This document shows positions 8,616 to 15,217 of a DNA stretch of 36,405 nucleotides, one piece after another. Below the pieces are notes generated by a model. It saw nothing but the letters and a program-made list of their open reading frames with translations. It was not told the origin of the DNA and did no database searches. Made by a program: the position numbers and the translations under genes. Source of the DNA: an uncultured Bacilli bacterium (lineage in GTDB: Bacteria > Bacillota_I > Bacilli_A > RF39 > UBA660); assembly GCA_944331935.1 (NCBI GenBank), contig CALVIV010000012.1:1-36405 (forward strand). Reading direction: 5' to 3'. Every line of letters starts with the position of its first letter. Position 1 is the first letter of the stretch.

Positions 8616-9186
8616 CACTATTTCCTTTTGCTTCTTTATGCCAGGTATACCAAGTACCGATCGCCAGTACTACCCATATAATATTTAAAGCCATTAAATA
8701 AAGAGCTTTATCTTTCAAAGAAAAATAAACATAAGCCATTAAAATATCATCGATAAACCAAACTATCCACGAATCTACTCTCTTAAATGCCATCATTAAA
8801 GTTGCAGTAAAACTCATTCCTGTAGTAATTGCATCTAAAAATGGAAAGGGATCATCAGTAGTTCTCAAAAAGAAATACATTCCTATACTAATAAATAAAA
8901 ACATAAAAAGATAGAATATTTTTTCTTTTATATTTGCATATCGAATTTTATTTTCACTTCCAAATATCTTTTTAGAAATATGTACAGAATACCAAGTAAA
9001 TAATCCAAAAAATCCAAAAATAACATAAACTAAATTTTCAATAACATCCCCATATAGTTTTGCTGTAAAAGAAAAGATAGTTAAAGTAATAACATTTAAT
9101 AAGTAAAAAACCCAATTTTCTTTTCTCTTAAATAAGATTAAAATACTTTGTATAAGTCCACAACAAGCAGAAAATATTTCTAACAT
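8590..9186 (-). CDS. PnuC-family nucleoside/cofactor-precursor transporter
   Basis: Integral membrane protein of 198 residues with about seven hydrophobic segments, the family's usual number and close to its usual length (200-250). It carries the family's pattern of Trp and Asn in the helices: KENWVFYLLNV, FGLFTWYSV, KRVDSWIVWFIDD and NIIWVVLAIGTWYTWHK. PnuC-type facilitators import nicotinamide riboside, deoxynucleosides or thiamine and depend on an intracellular kinase to trap the substrate. Such a kinase-like domain is encoded two genes downstream. ATG 9186 overlaps the previous stop by 7 bases, and its 3' end overlaps the radical SAM gene by 26 bases. Which PnuC subclass it is cannot be decided by eye. 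Confidence 0.85.
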   Translation of the reverse strand: MLEIFSACCGLIQSILILFKRKENWVFYLLNVITLTIFSFTAKLYGDVIENLVYVIFGFFGLFTWYSVHISKKIFGSENKIRYANIKEKIFYLFMFLFISIGMYFFLRTTDDPFPFLDAITTGMSFTATLMMAFKRVDSWIVWFIDDILMAYVYFSLKDKALYLMALNIIWVVLAIGTWYTWHKEAKGNSDVYERKKV

Positions 9187-10022
9187 TTTTTATTTACCTT
9201 TATATCCAATTTCTTAGGAATGACTTCTGAATAAGAAGAAATAAATCCTCTTGCAACTTGTTCAATAAAGTTTTCTACCCTACTCTTATCAAAAACATTC
9301 AAAGAGCTGTCTTCTACTTGGTAAGATTCTTTAATAAAGGTATCTGTCTTAGAAACAACATTAATAATATTTTGATAATCTACTTCTTCAATACCTGGAT
9401 TAACAAAAAAAATATCATAATTTTCTAAGAGTTTTTCTTTTTCAAAACAAGTACCATATTTTTCTAACAATAACTTATTCATAACGGTATAATCGTGATA
9501 AATACTAACACAACTATCATGGCTCCAAAAATCTTCAAAAGGATAAATTTCCCCGCTTTTTTTTATTTGCATATAAACTAAATTAGCAATATATTTAGTC
9601 TCATTTCCATCTTTATCTAAGCATACAAAAGTATCGTTAAATAAATCATTAAAAAACATTTTATCTACATATAAATGATATAAATAACCAAGAACAGTAT
9701 AATTTTTTGTAATAAGTTCTTTATATTTTTCTATAAAAGAAGAAATATTAGGTGCTTGAATACAAAGTTTATAATCATCCTCGGCACGAAAATGAGTACT
9801 TCTTTTTTCCTCTTGTGCTTCCGCTCTTAATCTTTTTTTAAACTCTTTTTGATCTTCTAAACTTAAATTTTCTGGAATTTGTTTTTTTATTCTAGAAGAA
9901 TCAACAATTAAATTACCTAATAAAAATTGTTTTTTCTCTGTATCTGATAGCACTACCCCTTTATTCTCTAATTCATTTAAGAACACTTCACCAGAAATAT
10001 GGTGAATAACAAATGATGCCAT
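9180..10022 (-). CDS. Zinc-dependent phospholipase C-like (PF00882-type) protein, first gene of the operon
   Basis: The protein has 280 residues. The frame opens at GTG 10052, but AGAGAGGAG sits just before ATG 10022, giving the N-terminus MASFVIHHISGEVFL. That matches the layout of zinc-PLC/S1-P1-like small hydrolases: an N-terminal M-x-x-x-x-IHH, then FLLGNLIVDSSRIKK, STHF, and YLYHLYVDKMFF, in which His and Asp residues would bind metal. A shorter relative with the same plan is at 16888-17445 (MASATIHLAIA, GTLYPDA, THY, FLHLVTDYLFF). There is no signal peptide, so it should act in the cytoplasm, unlike true phospholipases C. Its substrate is unknown. Confidence 0.6.
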   Translation of the reverse strand: MASFVIHHISGEVFLNELENKGVVLSDTEKKQFLLGNLIVDSSRIKKQIPENLSLEDQKEFKKRLRAEAQEEKRSTHFRAEDDYKLCIQAPNISSFIEKYKELITKNYTVLGYLYHLYVDKMFFNDLFNDTFVCLDKDGNETKYIANLVYMQIKKSGEIYPFEDFWSHDSCVSIYHDYTVMNKLLLEKYGTCFEKEKLLENYDIFFVNPGIEEVDYQNIINVVSKTDTFIKESYQVEDSSLNVFDKSRVENFIEQVARGFISSYSEVIPKKLDIKVNKKC

Positions 10023-10053
10023 ATAATTCTCCTCTCTTTTTACATCTAACACC

Positions 10054-10082
10054 TTGTATTATAAAAGAGTTTATACTATAAT
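10054..10082 (+). promoter_or_regulatory. lysR promoter
   Basis: TTGTAT (10054-10059), 17-base spacer, TATAAT (10077-10082). Its -35 overlaps the -10 of the opposing operon promoter, so the two polymerases compete for the site. Confidence 0.75.
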
Positions 10083-10086
10083 AAAA
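10058..10086 (-). promoter_or_regulatory. Promoter of the 5396-10022 operon
   Basis: On the minus strand TATAAT (10063..10058) has a 17-base spacer and a poor -35, TTTTAT (10086..10081). A weak -35 is usual for promoters that need a LysR-type activator. The predicted start is near 10051. Confidence 0.6.
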
Positions 10087-10108
10087 ATACTTTTTATTTA
10101 TGTCAGAA

Positions 10109-10123
10109 ATAACGAATAGTTAT
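10109..10123. promoter_or_regulatory. LysR-type box, ATAAC-N5-GTTAT (T-N11-A)
   Basis: Perfect inverted repeat ATAAC GAATA GTTAT containing the T-N11-A signature (T10110, A10122). Its centre is about 65 bases upstream of the predicted operon start, the classic recognition-site position of LysR regulators, and it lies downstream of the lysR promoter, which suits autorepression. Confidence 0.65.
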
Positions 10124-10142
10124 AACTGAGGAGAGTGGACGT

Positions 10143-11036
10143 ATGAATGTAAATTTTGAATTATATAAAACATTTTATAGTGTTGCAAAAAACAAAAACA
10201 TTACTAAAGCAGCACATGAATTAATGATTAGCCAACCAGCAGTAAGCAAATCGATAAAAACATTAGAAGAGCAAGTAGGATGTTCTCTATTTATTAGAAA
10301 CAAATATGGAGTTAGTTTAACAGAGGAAGGAGAAACTTTTTACAAAAATATAAAGCCAGCGATAGAAATAATTGAACATGCGGAGGAAACACTTCAAGAA
10401 ACACTAAATTTAGACTATGGAACTTTATCAATTGGTGTAAGTAATACCCTAACAAGAAAATATCTGCTTCCTTATATAAAAGATTTCCATGAAAAATATC
10501 CTAAAATAAAAATAAAAATTTCTACAAGTCCAACTTTTGAACTAATAAATGAAGCAAGAAATGGTTTAATAGATTTTATAATCTTAAATTTACCTTATGA
10601 TTTACCAACTGATTTTAAAACCAAAAGATTAAAAGAGATAAATGATTGTTTTGTTGCAAGTGATAAATGGAAAAGTTTAAAAGATAAAATTATTCCTTTA
10701 GAAGAAATAAAAAAATATCCTTTGATATTGATATCAAAAGGTTCAAATACTAGGACGTTTTTAGATAATTACTGTGAAAAAAATAATATAATATTGTCTC
10801 CTGAAATGGAATTAGCAAGTCATTCTCTAGTGACGTCTTTTACAAAAATAGGTTTAGGTATTGGTTATACTACAAAAGAGTTTATAGAAAGTGATTTAAA
10901 AGAAGGAAGTTTATTTGAAATAAAGACAATACCTGCTATTCCATCAAGACAAATAGGAGCAGCCTATTTAAAGCAAAAGCAACTAAACAAAGCCTCACTA
11001 ACTTTTTTGGAACTATTAAATAATGTAGAAAAATAA
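10143..11036 (+). CDS. LysR-family transcriptional regulator
   Basis: The protein has 297 residues. The N-terminal winged helix-turn-helix (residues 1-65) contains NITKAAHELMISQPAVSKSIKTL, split here as NITKAAHELM then ISQPAVSKSIKTLEEQ, the standard LysR pattern. It is followed by a linker helix and a substrate-binding-protein-like effector domain (about 90-297). The start follows GAGGAGAG. It is divergent from the five-gene operon, with overlapping promoters and a T-N11-A box, so it very likely controls that operon and itself in response to a pathway metabolite. The ligand is unknown; a nucleoside-related molecule is the natural guess from the operon. Confidence 0.93.
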   Translation: MNVNFELYKTFYSVAKNKNITKAAHELMISQPAVSKSIKTLEEQVGCSLFIRNKYGVSLTEEGETFYKNIKPAIEIIEHAEETLQETLNLDYGTLSIGVSNTLTRKYLLPYIKDFHEKYPKIKIKISTSPTFELINEARNGLIDFIILNLPYDLPTDFKTKRLKEINDCFVASDKWKSLKDKIIPLEEIKKYPLILISKGSNTRTFLDNYCEKNNIILSPEMELASHSLVTSFTKIGLGIGYTTKEFIESDLKEGSLFEIKTIPAIPSRQIGAAYLKQKQLNKASLTFLELLNNVEK

Positions 11037-11060
11037 AAAGGAAAATATTTTATAGCATAC

Positions 11061-11089
11061 AAAAACCCTTATAAAATAAGGGTATTTTT
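11061..11089. terminator. Bidirectional terminator between lysR and tRNA-Gln
   Basis: Stem CCCTTA/TAAGGG (11066-11071, 11077-11082) has T runs on both strands, serving lysR on plus and tRNA-Gln on minus. Confidence 0.9.
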
Positions 11090-11094
11090 CTTCA

Positions 11095-11169
11095 TGGTTG
11101 CCCCAGTTAGATTCGAACTAACGCGTAATGCGGTCAGAGCGCACTGCCTTACCACTTGGCTATGGGGCA
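11095..11169 (-). tRNA. tRNA-Gln (CTG anticodon)
   Basis: 75 bases with encoded CCA. Acceptor stem TGCCCCA/TGGGGCA, D stem GCC/GGC, anticodon stem GTGCG/CGCAT with loop CTCTGAC (anticodon CTG), and a T loop with TTCGAAT. This reads CAG, a rare codon in such an AT-rich genome. Confidence 0.95.
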
Positions 11170-11184
11170 ATAAATAACAATTAA

Positions 11185-11213
11185 ATTTTATCACAAAACA
11201 CCTTACTTGACAA
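11185..11213 (-). promoter_or_regulatory. tRNA-Gln promoter
   Basis: On the minus strand: TTGTCA (11213..11208), 17-base spacer, TAAAAT (11190..11185). Confidence 0.8.
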
Positions 11214-11214
11214 C

Positions 11215-11243
11215 TTGAAAAAAAGATATTTTTATGATAAGAT
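11215..11243 (+). promoter_or_regulatory. Promoter of a plus-strand structured RNA
   Basis: TTGAAA (11215-11220), 17-base spacer, TAAGAT (11238-11243), back to back with the tRNA-Gln promoter. No plus-strand gene follows, only a structured stretch ending in a terminator. Confidence 0.6.
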
Positions 11244-11249
11244 GAATAT

Positions 11250-11360
11250 GTAAGGAAAACTTACATATAAATAAAAATGAGGAATACCTAGTTTTGCAGT
11301 TGGGCATTTACCTCAATTTTATGGTATAACACCCTTATACAAGATGTATAGGGCGTTTTT
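11250..11360 (+). ncRNA. Structured small RNA, possible antitoxin of a type I locus
   Basis: About 110 bases from promoter to terminator without a sensible reading frame. It has three hairpins: one at the 5' end (ATGTAAG/CTTACAT with loop GGAAA at 11248-11266, partly upstream of the predicted start), a central one (TGAGG 11278-11282 pairing CCTCA 11311-11315), and a terminator (CCCTTATAC/GTATAGGG at 11332-11353, then a T run). Its terminator abuts the stop codon of the 22-residue membrane peptide on the other strand, so the two transcripts converge. This resembles Fst/par-type toxin-antitoxin loci. The antitoxin role is inference. Confidence 0.5.
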
Positions 11361-11427
11361 ATTTAAAGATAATTAAAAGTACAATAACAATTAATAATGC
11401 TATTACTAGAAAATCTTTCTTGCTCAT
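11359..11427 (-). CDS. 22-residue hydrophobic membrane peptide, putative type I toxin
   Basis: A 23-codon frame from ATG 11427 to TAA 11359, with AGAAGGGAG eight bases upstream. The peptide is MSKKDF, then a continuous run of Ile/Leu/Val/Ala long enough to cross the membrane, then FK. The size and profile fit small type I toxins such as Fst, TxpA and Ldr, though it lacks the charged C-terminal tail of classic Fst. It converges on the small RNA at 11250-11360. Its leader contains a segment (11468-11496) similar to the central hairpin of that RNA. A possible promoter is TTGCTT...TATGAT around 11531-11505. Real translation is not proven. Confidence 0.5.
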   Translation of the reverse strand: MSKKDFLVIALLIVIVLLIIFK

Positions 11428-11467
11428 AGGCAAGTCTCCCTTCTAACCATTAGAAATGGAAAAATAA

Positions 11468-11496
11468 GGAGATAAACACCCATTACTAAGTATTCC
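11468..11496. repeat. Inverted copy of the small-RNA hairpin segment at 11281-11314
   Basis: Read on the minus strand this is GGAATACTTAGT...TGGGTGTTTATCTCC, against GGAATACCTAGT...TGGGCATTTACCTC on plus at 11281-11314. The two convergent transcripts thus carry similar motifs at their 5' parts. In classical par loci the repeats are direct, so this differs. Confidence 0.6.
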
Positions 11497-11518
11497 ATCT
11501 ATACAATATCATAAATGC

Positions 11519-11562
11519 ATCTATAAAACAAGCAAACAAAGACAAGTTTTATAGATTTTTTA
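11519..11562 (+). terminator. Strong hairpin with plus-strand T run
   Basis: Perfect 11-bp arms ATCTATAAAAC (11519-11529) and GTTTTATAGAT (11546-11556), followed by T6 on the plus strand. No plus-strand gene precedes it, so it either ends an antisense RNA over the peptide leader or serves the convergent minus-strand gene. Confidence 0.6.
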
Positions 11563-11568
11563 GTATAA

Positions 11569-12174
11569 TCATTCATATTTAATGAGCACTTTATCTTTAT
11601 TCTTTACAATACTTTCTGGGTTATGAAAGGCTTTTTGAAATAAACTTATAGTATATTCTTCCATATCCATTTGGTATTCCTCAATTGTTTTTTCCTTTTT
11701 ATCTATCGTAAAACAAAAAACAGTGTCATATCCACGATTAAACTCACAATCTTCTTCATCATCTCTAAATACAGAATATTCTTCTTCAATACAACATACC
11801 ATACTCATATCTCTAGCCATTATACCTATAGTAGGAGTATCAGAGCATATTTCTCCATTATCATCATGTAAAAAAAATGAAAAAATAACATAATTATAAT
11901 TAAGACAAATATTAAGCTCTTGTCCTAAAAGTTCTTCTTCAATGTTTTGATATCTACTTTTAACTATATTAGAACCAATTAAATCCAAAAACTGAATTAA
12001 TCCTTTCTTCTGTTTAGTATTTTCATAATCACTTATCATATATTTAATTCTTTTACAATCTTCTTTTATTGCCTCTTGATATTCAAAAAATAATTCTAAC
12101 TCTTCTTTAGGCATATCATTAGAATAATAACTTAAATATAGATAATCCATTATACCATCTGCTTTCTTAATCAT
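11569..12174 (-). CDS. Protein of unknown function, acidic, 201 residues
   Basis: I do not recognise this protein. It is soluble and acidic, with a helical N-terminal half (KEELELFFEYQEAIKEDCKRIKYM) and a likely beta-rich middle (NYVIFSFFLHDD, TPTIGIMARDMSMVCC). There are several Cys residues but no metal-site spacing. ATG 12174 lies only a few bases after the predicted -10, so the message would be almost leaderless. ATG 12150 is an alternative, but it also has a poor ribosome site. The gene follows the yneF terminator and stands alone. A 13-bp palindrome sits inside its promoter spacer, which suggests repression by an unknown regulator. It ends in TGA, evidence for the standard code. Confidence 0.7.
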   Translation of the reverse strand: MIKKADGIMDYLYLSYYSNDMPKEELELFFEYQEAIKEDCKRIKYMISDYENTKQKKGLIQFLDLIGSNIVKSRYQNIEEELLGQELNICLNYNYVIFSFFLHDDNGEICSDTPTIGIMARDMSMVCCIEEEYSVFRDDEEDCEFNRGYDTVFCFTIDKKEKTIEEYQMDMEEYTISLFQKAFHNPESIVKNKDKVLIKYE

Positions 12175-12184
12175 TTTATTTTAT

Positions 12185-12197
12185 ACAGTATTACTGT
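12185..12197. promoter_or_regulatory. Operator-like palindrome ACAGTA-T-TACTGT
   Basis: Perfect 6-bp arms around one base. It lies just upstream of TATAAA, within the likely -35/-10 spacer of the 11569-12174 gene. Confidence 0.45.
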
Positions 12198-12202
12198 CAT
12201 AA

Positions 12203-12236
12203 GTAAAAATGCAAAAACTACATATATTTTTGCATT
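12203..12236 (-). terminator. Terminator of the tkt-sirA-yneF operon
   Basis: Stem AATGCAAAAA/TTTTTGCATT (12208-12217, 12227-12236) followed by T residues on minus. The yneF stop lies in the loop. Confidence 0.85.
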
Positions 12237-12427
12237 GATTTCATCATTTGATTAATTTGTTTTTGATTAGGTTTTCTACCCATCTGCATCATTAAGGCTT
12301 TAATCATCTCCTCATTAATAGGTGGATTCTTCTTCATATATCTTTTAGTAACAGTTCTTGCAATAAAGAAACCAATAACAGCACCTATTACTAAACCTAT
12401 TAAAACCATTAATATATCGTGTAACAT
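12218..12427 (-). CDS. yneF: YneF family (UPF0154) membrane protein
   Basis: 69 residues with one N-terminal membrane helix (ILMVLIGLVIGAVIGFFIA) and a basic cytoplasmic tail with the family signature KKNPPINEEMIKALMMQMG and KPNQKQINQMMKSM. Length and motif match B. subtilis YneF (about 72 residues). Its function is unknown in the family. AAGGAGAG precedes the ATG. It is the third gene after tkt and sirA, the same order as in Bacillus, and the operon terminator follows directly. Confidence 0.93.
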   Translation of the reverse strand: MLHDILMVLIGLVIGAVIGFFIARTVTKRYMKKNPPINEEMIKALMMQMGRKPNQKQINQMMKSMQKYM

Positions 12428-12471
12428 AATAACACTCTCCTTACAACAATATATTACCTTAAAATAAATAT

Positions 12472-12897
12472 TTATACAAGAATTTTCTTACTATCTAGAA
12501 AGAAATAGTCTTGATTTTTAAAATCAACAGCAAAATAAGTGTTATTTATACTATTTAACTCATCAAAGAAGAAACAGTCATAATAGTTAGTTTTAACTAA
12601 CATATAAGCACGTTTTACTACTAGAGTACTAATCTCATCATGAGCAGGATTATTGTAGTAATGAGTCTCACCTTTCTTACTATAAGGGATGCTCTGATGA
12701 TATTTAACAAATAAATATCTATCGGTTTTATCCTTATCTATTTTCTTAGTTAATTGTCTAAAAAGACTATATCCATAATTTAATTCTTCTTTTTTTAAAG
12801 TATAAATCTGTTCAAAGATATTATATAGAATACTAGGTTTATCTATATATAGATTTTTAAATTCATCTTTAAGTTCAAAAATAAAAAACTCTCTCAT
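12472..12897 (-). CDS. sirA: SirA-like inhibitor of replication initiation (YneE)
   Basis: 141 residues from ATG 12897. GTG 12909 is also in frame, but it is part of the ribosome site GGTGATT. The opening REFFIFELKDEF and the end FFFDELNSINNTYFAVDF...FLDSKKILV follow B. subtilis SirA (IFFEVLRKVSPCFLAMDF...WLNPVKERNFV). In Bacillus, SirA binds DnaA domain I and blocks new replication rounds during sporulation. Its position between tkt and yneF matches Bacillus (tkt-yneE-yneF), which supports the call. Whether this organism sporulates is unknown, so its role here could differ. Confidence 0.75.
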   Translation of the reverse strand: MREFFIFELKDEFKNLYIDKPSILYNIFEQIYTLKKEELNYGYSLFRQLTKKIDKDKTDRYLFVKYHQSIPYSKKGETHYYNNPAHDEISTLVVKRAYMLVKTNYYDCFFFDELNSINNTYFAVDFKNQDYFFLDSKKILV

Positions 12898-12947
12898 TAT
12901 AATCACCATCTTAACTATAACAAGAAAGTTTTAAAAACATTGTCGAA

Positions 12948-14930
12948 TTATTTAATTATTTCTTCTATTTTTAGAGCAATTTCATCAGTAGTAAAATGAA
13001 ACTTTTTATTTATATCATCTTTGCTCCCACTTGCCCCAAATCTATCTACTGTAAATAAGTAGTTATCATTATAGGCAAACTGGTACCAAGAGTAAGAAGA
13101 TGACTTTTCAATAATAAATTTCTTTTTACCAATAGGAAGTAACTCTTCTTTTTCTTCATCGCTTAATAAGTTATATCTTTCAATTGATGGCATTGATACT
13201 ATTCTAAAGTCATATCCCTTTTCAAATAAAGCATTAACAACATCAAAGGCAAGATCTACTTCTTCACCTGTCGCAATAATAATACCATCTAACTTTCTTT
13301 CTTCTTGTTTTATAACGTATGCTCCACGAGAAACATTAGGAACAGAAGATGTTTCCCTTATTTTCGTCTCATTTCGTCCTAAAACAATACAAGCTGGCTT
13401 ATTTTCTTCAAAGATAGTCTTATAAGTACCAATAACTTCATTACTATCACTTGGTCTAAATACTTCTAAATTAGGAGTTGCTCGAAGACTAACTAATTGT
13501 TCAACTGCTTGATGAGTTGGGCCATCCTCTCCTACTGTAATTGAATCGTGAGTAAAGATATAAGTAACTGGTAAATTCATAAGACAAGATAATCTTAGTG
13601 CTGGTTTTAAATAGTCACTAAAGGTTAGATAAGTAGAGACAAAAGGACGATATCCTGATAGTGCAAGCCCATTAGCGATAGCAGCCATAGCAAATTCTCT
13701 TACACCAAAGAAAATATTTCTACCATTATAGTCATCAGAAGAAAAGTCTCCTTTATCTGTTAGATATGTTAGAGTTGAACTAGAAAGATCAGCCGCTCCT
13801 CCAAAGATTAATTTACTAGAGTTAGCAAGAGAATTTAATATCTTACTACTAGCTTTTCTGAGTGACTCTACTCTTTCTTCAGGATAAGCATAATCTAAGT
13901 TAGTAAGTTCTATTTTTTTATCACTTGACATCAATGAATCTAATAACTCTTTAGTTTTATCTTCAAGATTTTCATATTTTTCATTAAAGTCATTTTCTAA
14001 ATTACTACATCTATCATCTATAAGTTTTTGAAAGTCTTGTAGGGCTTCATTAGATATTGTAAATGGTATATCTCTAAGTCCTAATTCATGTTTAATATTA
14101 GTAATATCTTCATCATCAAGAGGCTTTCCATGAACGATATTTTTGCCCGCATTACGAGAATACTTTCCTATTGTTGTCTTAACTTGAATTAAACTAGGTA
14201 AATCACTAGACTTGGCATTAGTAATTGCTTTATCAATTTCTTTAATATCATCACTAACAGTACTAACATTAAAGCCCATTGCCTTAAATCTAGCTTCTAT
14301 ATCTTCAGTAAATGTCTTCTTAGTATCACTATCAAGACATACATGATTAGAGTCATATAAAAGTATTAAGTTATTAAGTTTAAGATTACCTGCTAAAGAT
14401 AATGCTTCATAACTAACACCTTCCATTAAATCTCCATCACCACATAAACAATAGACTTTATAGTCAATGATATTATTTTTCTTATCATTAATTAAAGCTT
14501 CAGTATGTTTTTCTGCGATAGCCATACCTACAGCCATAGCCACTCCTTGACCAAGAGGCCCCGTTGTCGCATCAACTCCAGGTGTAACCCCATATTCAGG
14601 ATGACCTGGTGTAATAGAGTCTATTTTCCTAAAGGCTTTTAAATCATCAAGTTCAATATTAAACCCAGCCATACCAAGTGTTGCATAAAGTAAAGCTGAA
14701 CCATGTCCTGCACTCATAACAAACCTATCTCTATTAAAAAAATTAGGGTTCTCTTTAGAAAATCTTAAATGATGAGCATAAACAGTATAGATAATGGAAG
14801 CAGCCCCTAGTACAATGCCAGGATGTCCGCTATTCGCTTCACGAATCATATCAATACCTAGTCCTCTAATCTGATTAACAATTCTTTCTTCATTAATATT
14901 ATCTTCACTACTTTTAGTAAAAGCTAGCAT
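12948..14930 (-). CDS. tkt: Transketolase
   Basis: Thiamine-diphosphate enzyme of the non-oxidative pentose phosphate pathway that moves two-carbon ketol units between sugar phosphates. 660 residues, full length. Visible motifs: SGHPG near residue 38, GHGSALLYA, the ThDP-binding block from GDGDLMEG to DSN (about 165-195), and in the pyrimidine domain FAMAAIANGLALSG and THDSITVGEDGPTHQ. ATG 14930 follows AAGGAGTGATAAT. It is the first gene of tkt-sirA-yneF and has a good promoter. Confidence 0.97.
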   Translation of the reverse strand: MLAFTKSSEDNINEERIVNQIRGLGIDMIREANSGHPGIVLGAASIIYTVYAHHLRFSKENPNFFNRDRFVMSAGHGSALLYATLGMAGFNIELDDLKAFRKIDSITPGHPEYGVTPGVDATTGPLGQGVAMAVGMAIAEKHTEALINDKKNNIIDYKVYCLCGDGDLMEGVSYEALSLAGNLKLNNLILLYDSNHVCLDSDTKKTFTEDIEARFKAMGFNVSTVSDDIKEIDKAITNAKSSDLPSLIQVKTTIGKYSRNAGKNIVHGKPLDDEDITNIKHELGLRDIPFTISNEALQDFQKLIDDRCSNLENDFNEKYENLEDKTKELLDSLMSSDKKIELTNLDYAYPEERVESLRKASSKILNSLANSSKLIFGGAADLSSSTLTYLTDKGDFSSDDYNGRNIFFGVREFAMAAIANGLALSGYRPFVSTYLTFSDYLKPALRLSCLMNLPVTYIFTHDSITVGEDGPTHQAVEQLVSLRATPNLEVFRPSDSNEVIGTYKTIFEENKPACIVLGRNETKIRETSSVPNVSRGAYVIKQEERKLDGIIIATGEEVDLAFDVVNALFEKGYDFRIVSMPSIERYNLLSDEEKEELLPIGKKKFIIEKSSSYSWYQFAYNDNYLFTVDRFGASGSKDDINKKFHFTTDEIALKIEEIIK

Positions 14931-14953
14931 ATTATCACTCCTTAGTTAATACT

Positions 14954-14981
14954 ATCATATCATATTTAAGAATTATGTCAA
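14954..14981 (-). promoter_or_regulatory. tkt operon promoter
   Basis: On the minus strand: TTGACA (14981..14976), 16-base spacer, TATGAT (14959..14954). Confidence 0.75.
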
Positions 14982-14990
14982 AAAACTTTA

Positions 14991-15019
14991 TTGATTATGA
15001 TGATTAAGTATGCTAAAAT
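14991..15019 (+). promoter_or_regulatory. tRNA-Thr promoter
   Basis: TTGATT (14991-14996), 17-base spacer, TAAAAT (15014-15019) with an extended TGC before the -10. Confidence 0.8.
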
Positions 15020-15031
15020 TTAGTTGTATAT

Positions 15032-15105
15032 GCCGGTATAGTTTAGTGGTAGAACAGATCCTTGGTAAGGATCAGAGGCAAGTTCAATTCTTGCTTCCGG
15101 CACCA
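15032..15105 (+). tRNA. tRNA-Thr (GGT anticodon)
   Basis: 74 bases with encoded CCA. Anticodon stem GATCC/GGATC, loop TTGGTAA (anticodon GGT), T loop TTCAATT. The acceptor stem GCCGGTA/TTCCGGC has one T-T mismatch. Confidence 0.95.
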
Positions 15106-15217
15106 TTTTAAAAACTTAATTATACTATTTGATTTTTTATATTTCCATAAATAATAAGTATAATTATGTATATAGATAAATTTATATTTTTTAGAAGATT
15201 GGAGAGAAATTTTTAAT

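Noticed and set aside
5396..10022. Direct assignment of the operon to queuosine or NAD salvage
   Set aside because: No TGT, QueT/QPTR, NadR or other diagnostic gene is in the window; only the general chemistry is similar.
9180..10052. GTG 10052 as start of the first operon gene
   Set aside because: AGAGAGGAG lies between it and ATG 10022, and the paralogue at 16888 starts with the same MAS-x-x-IH.
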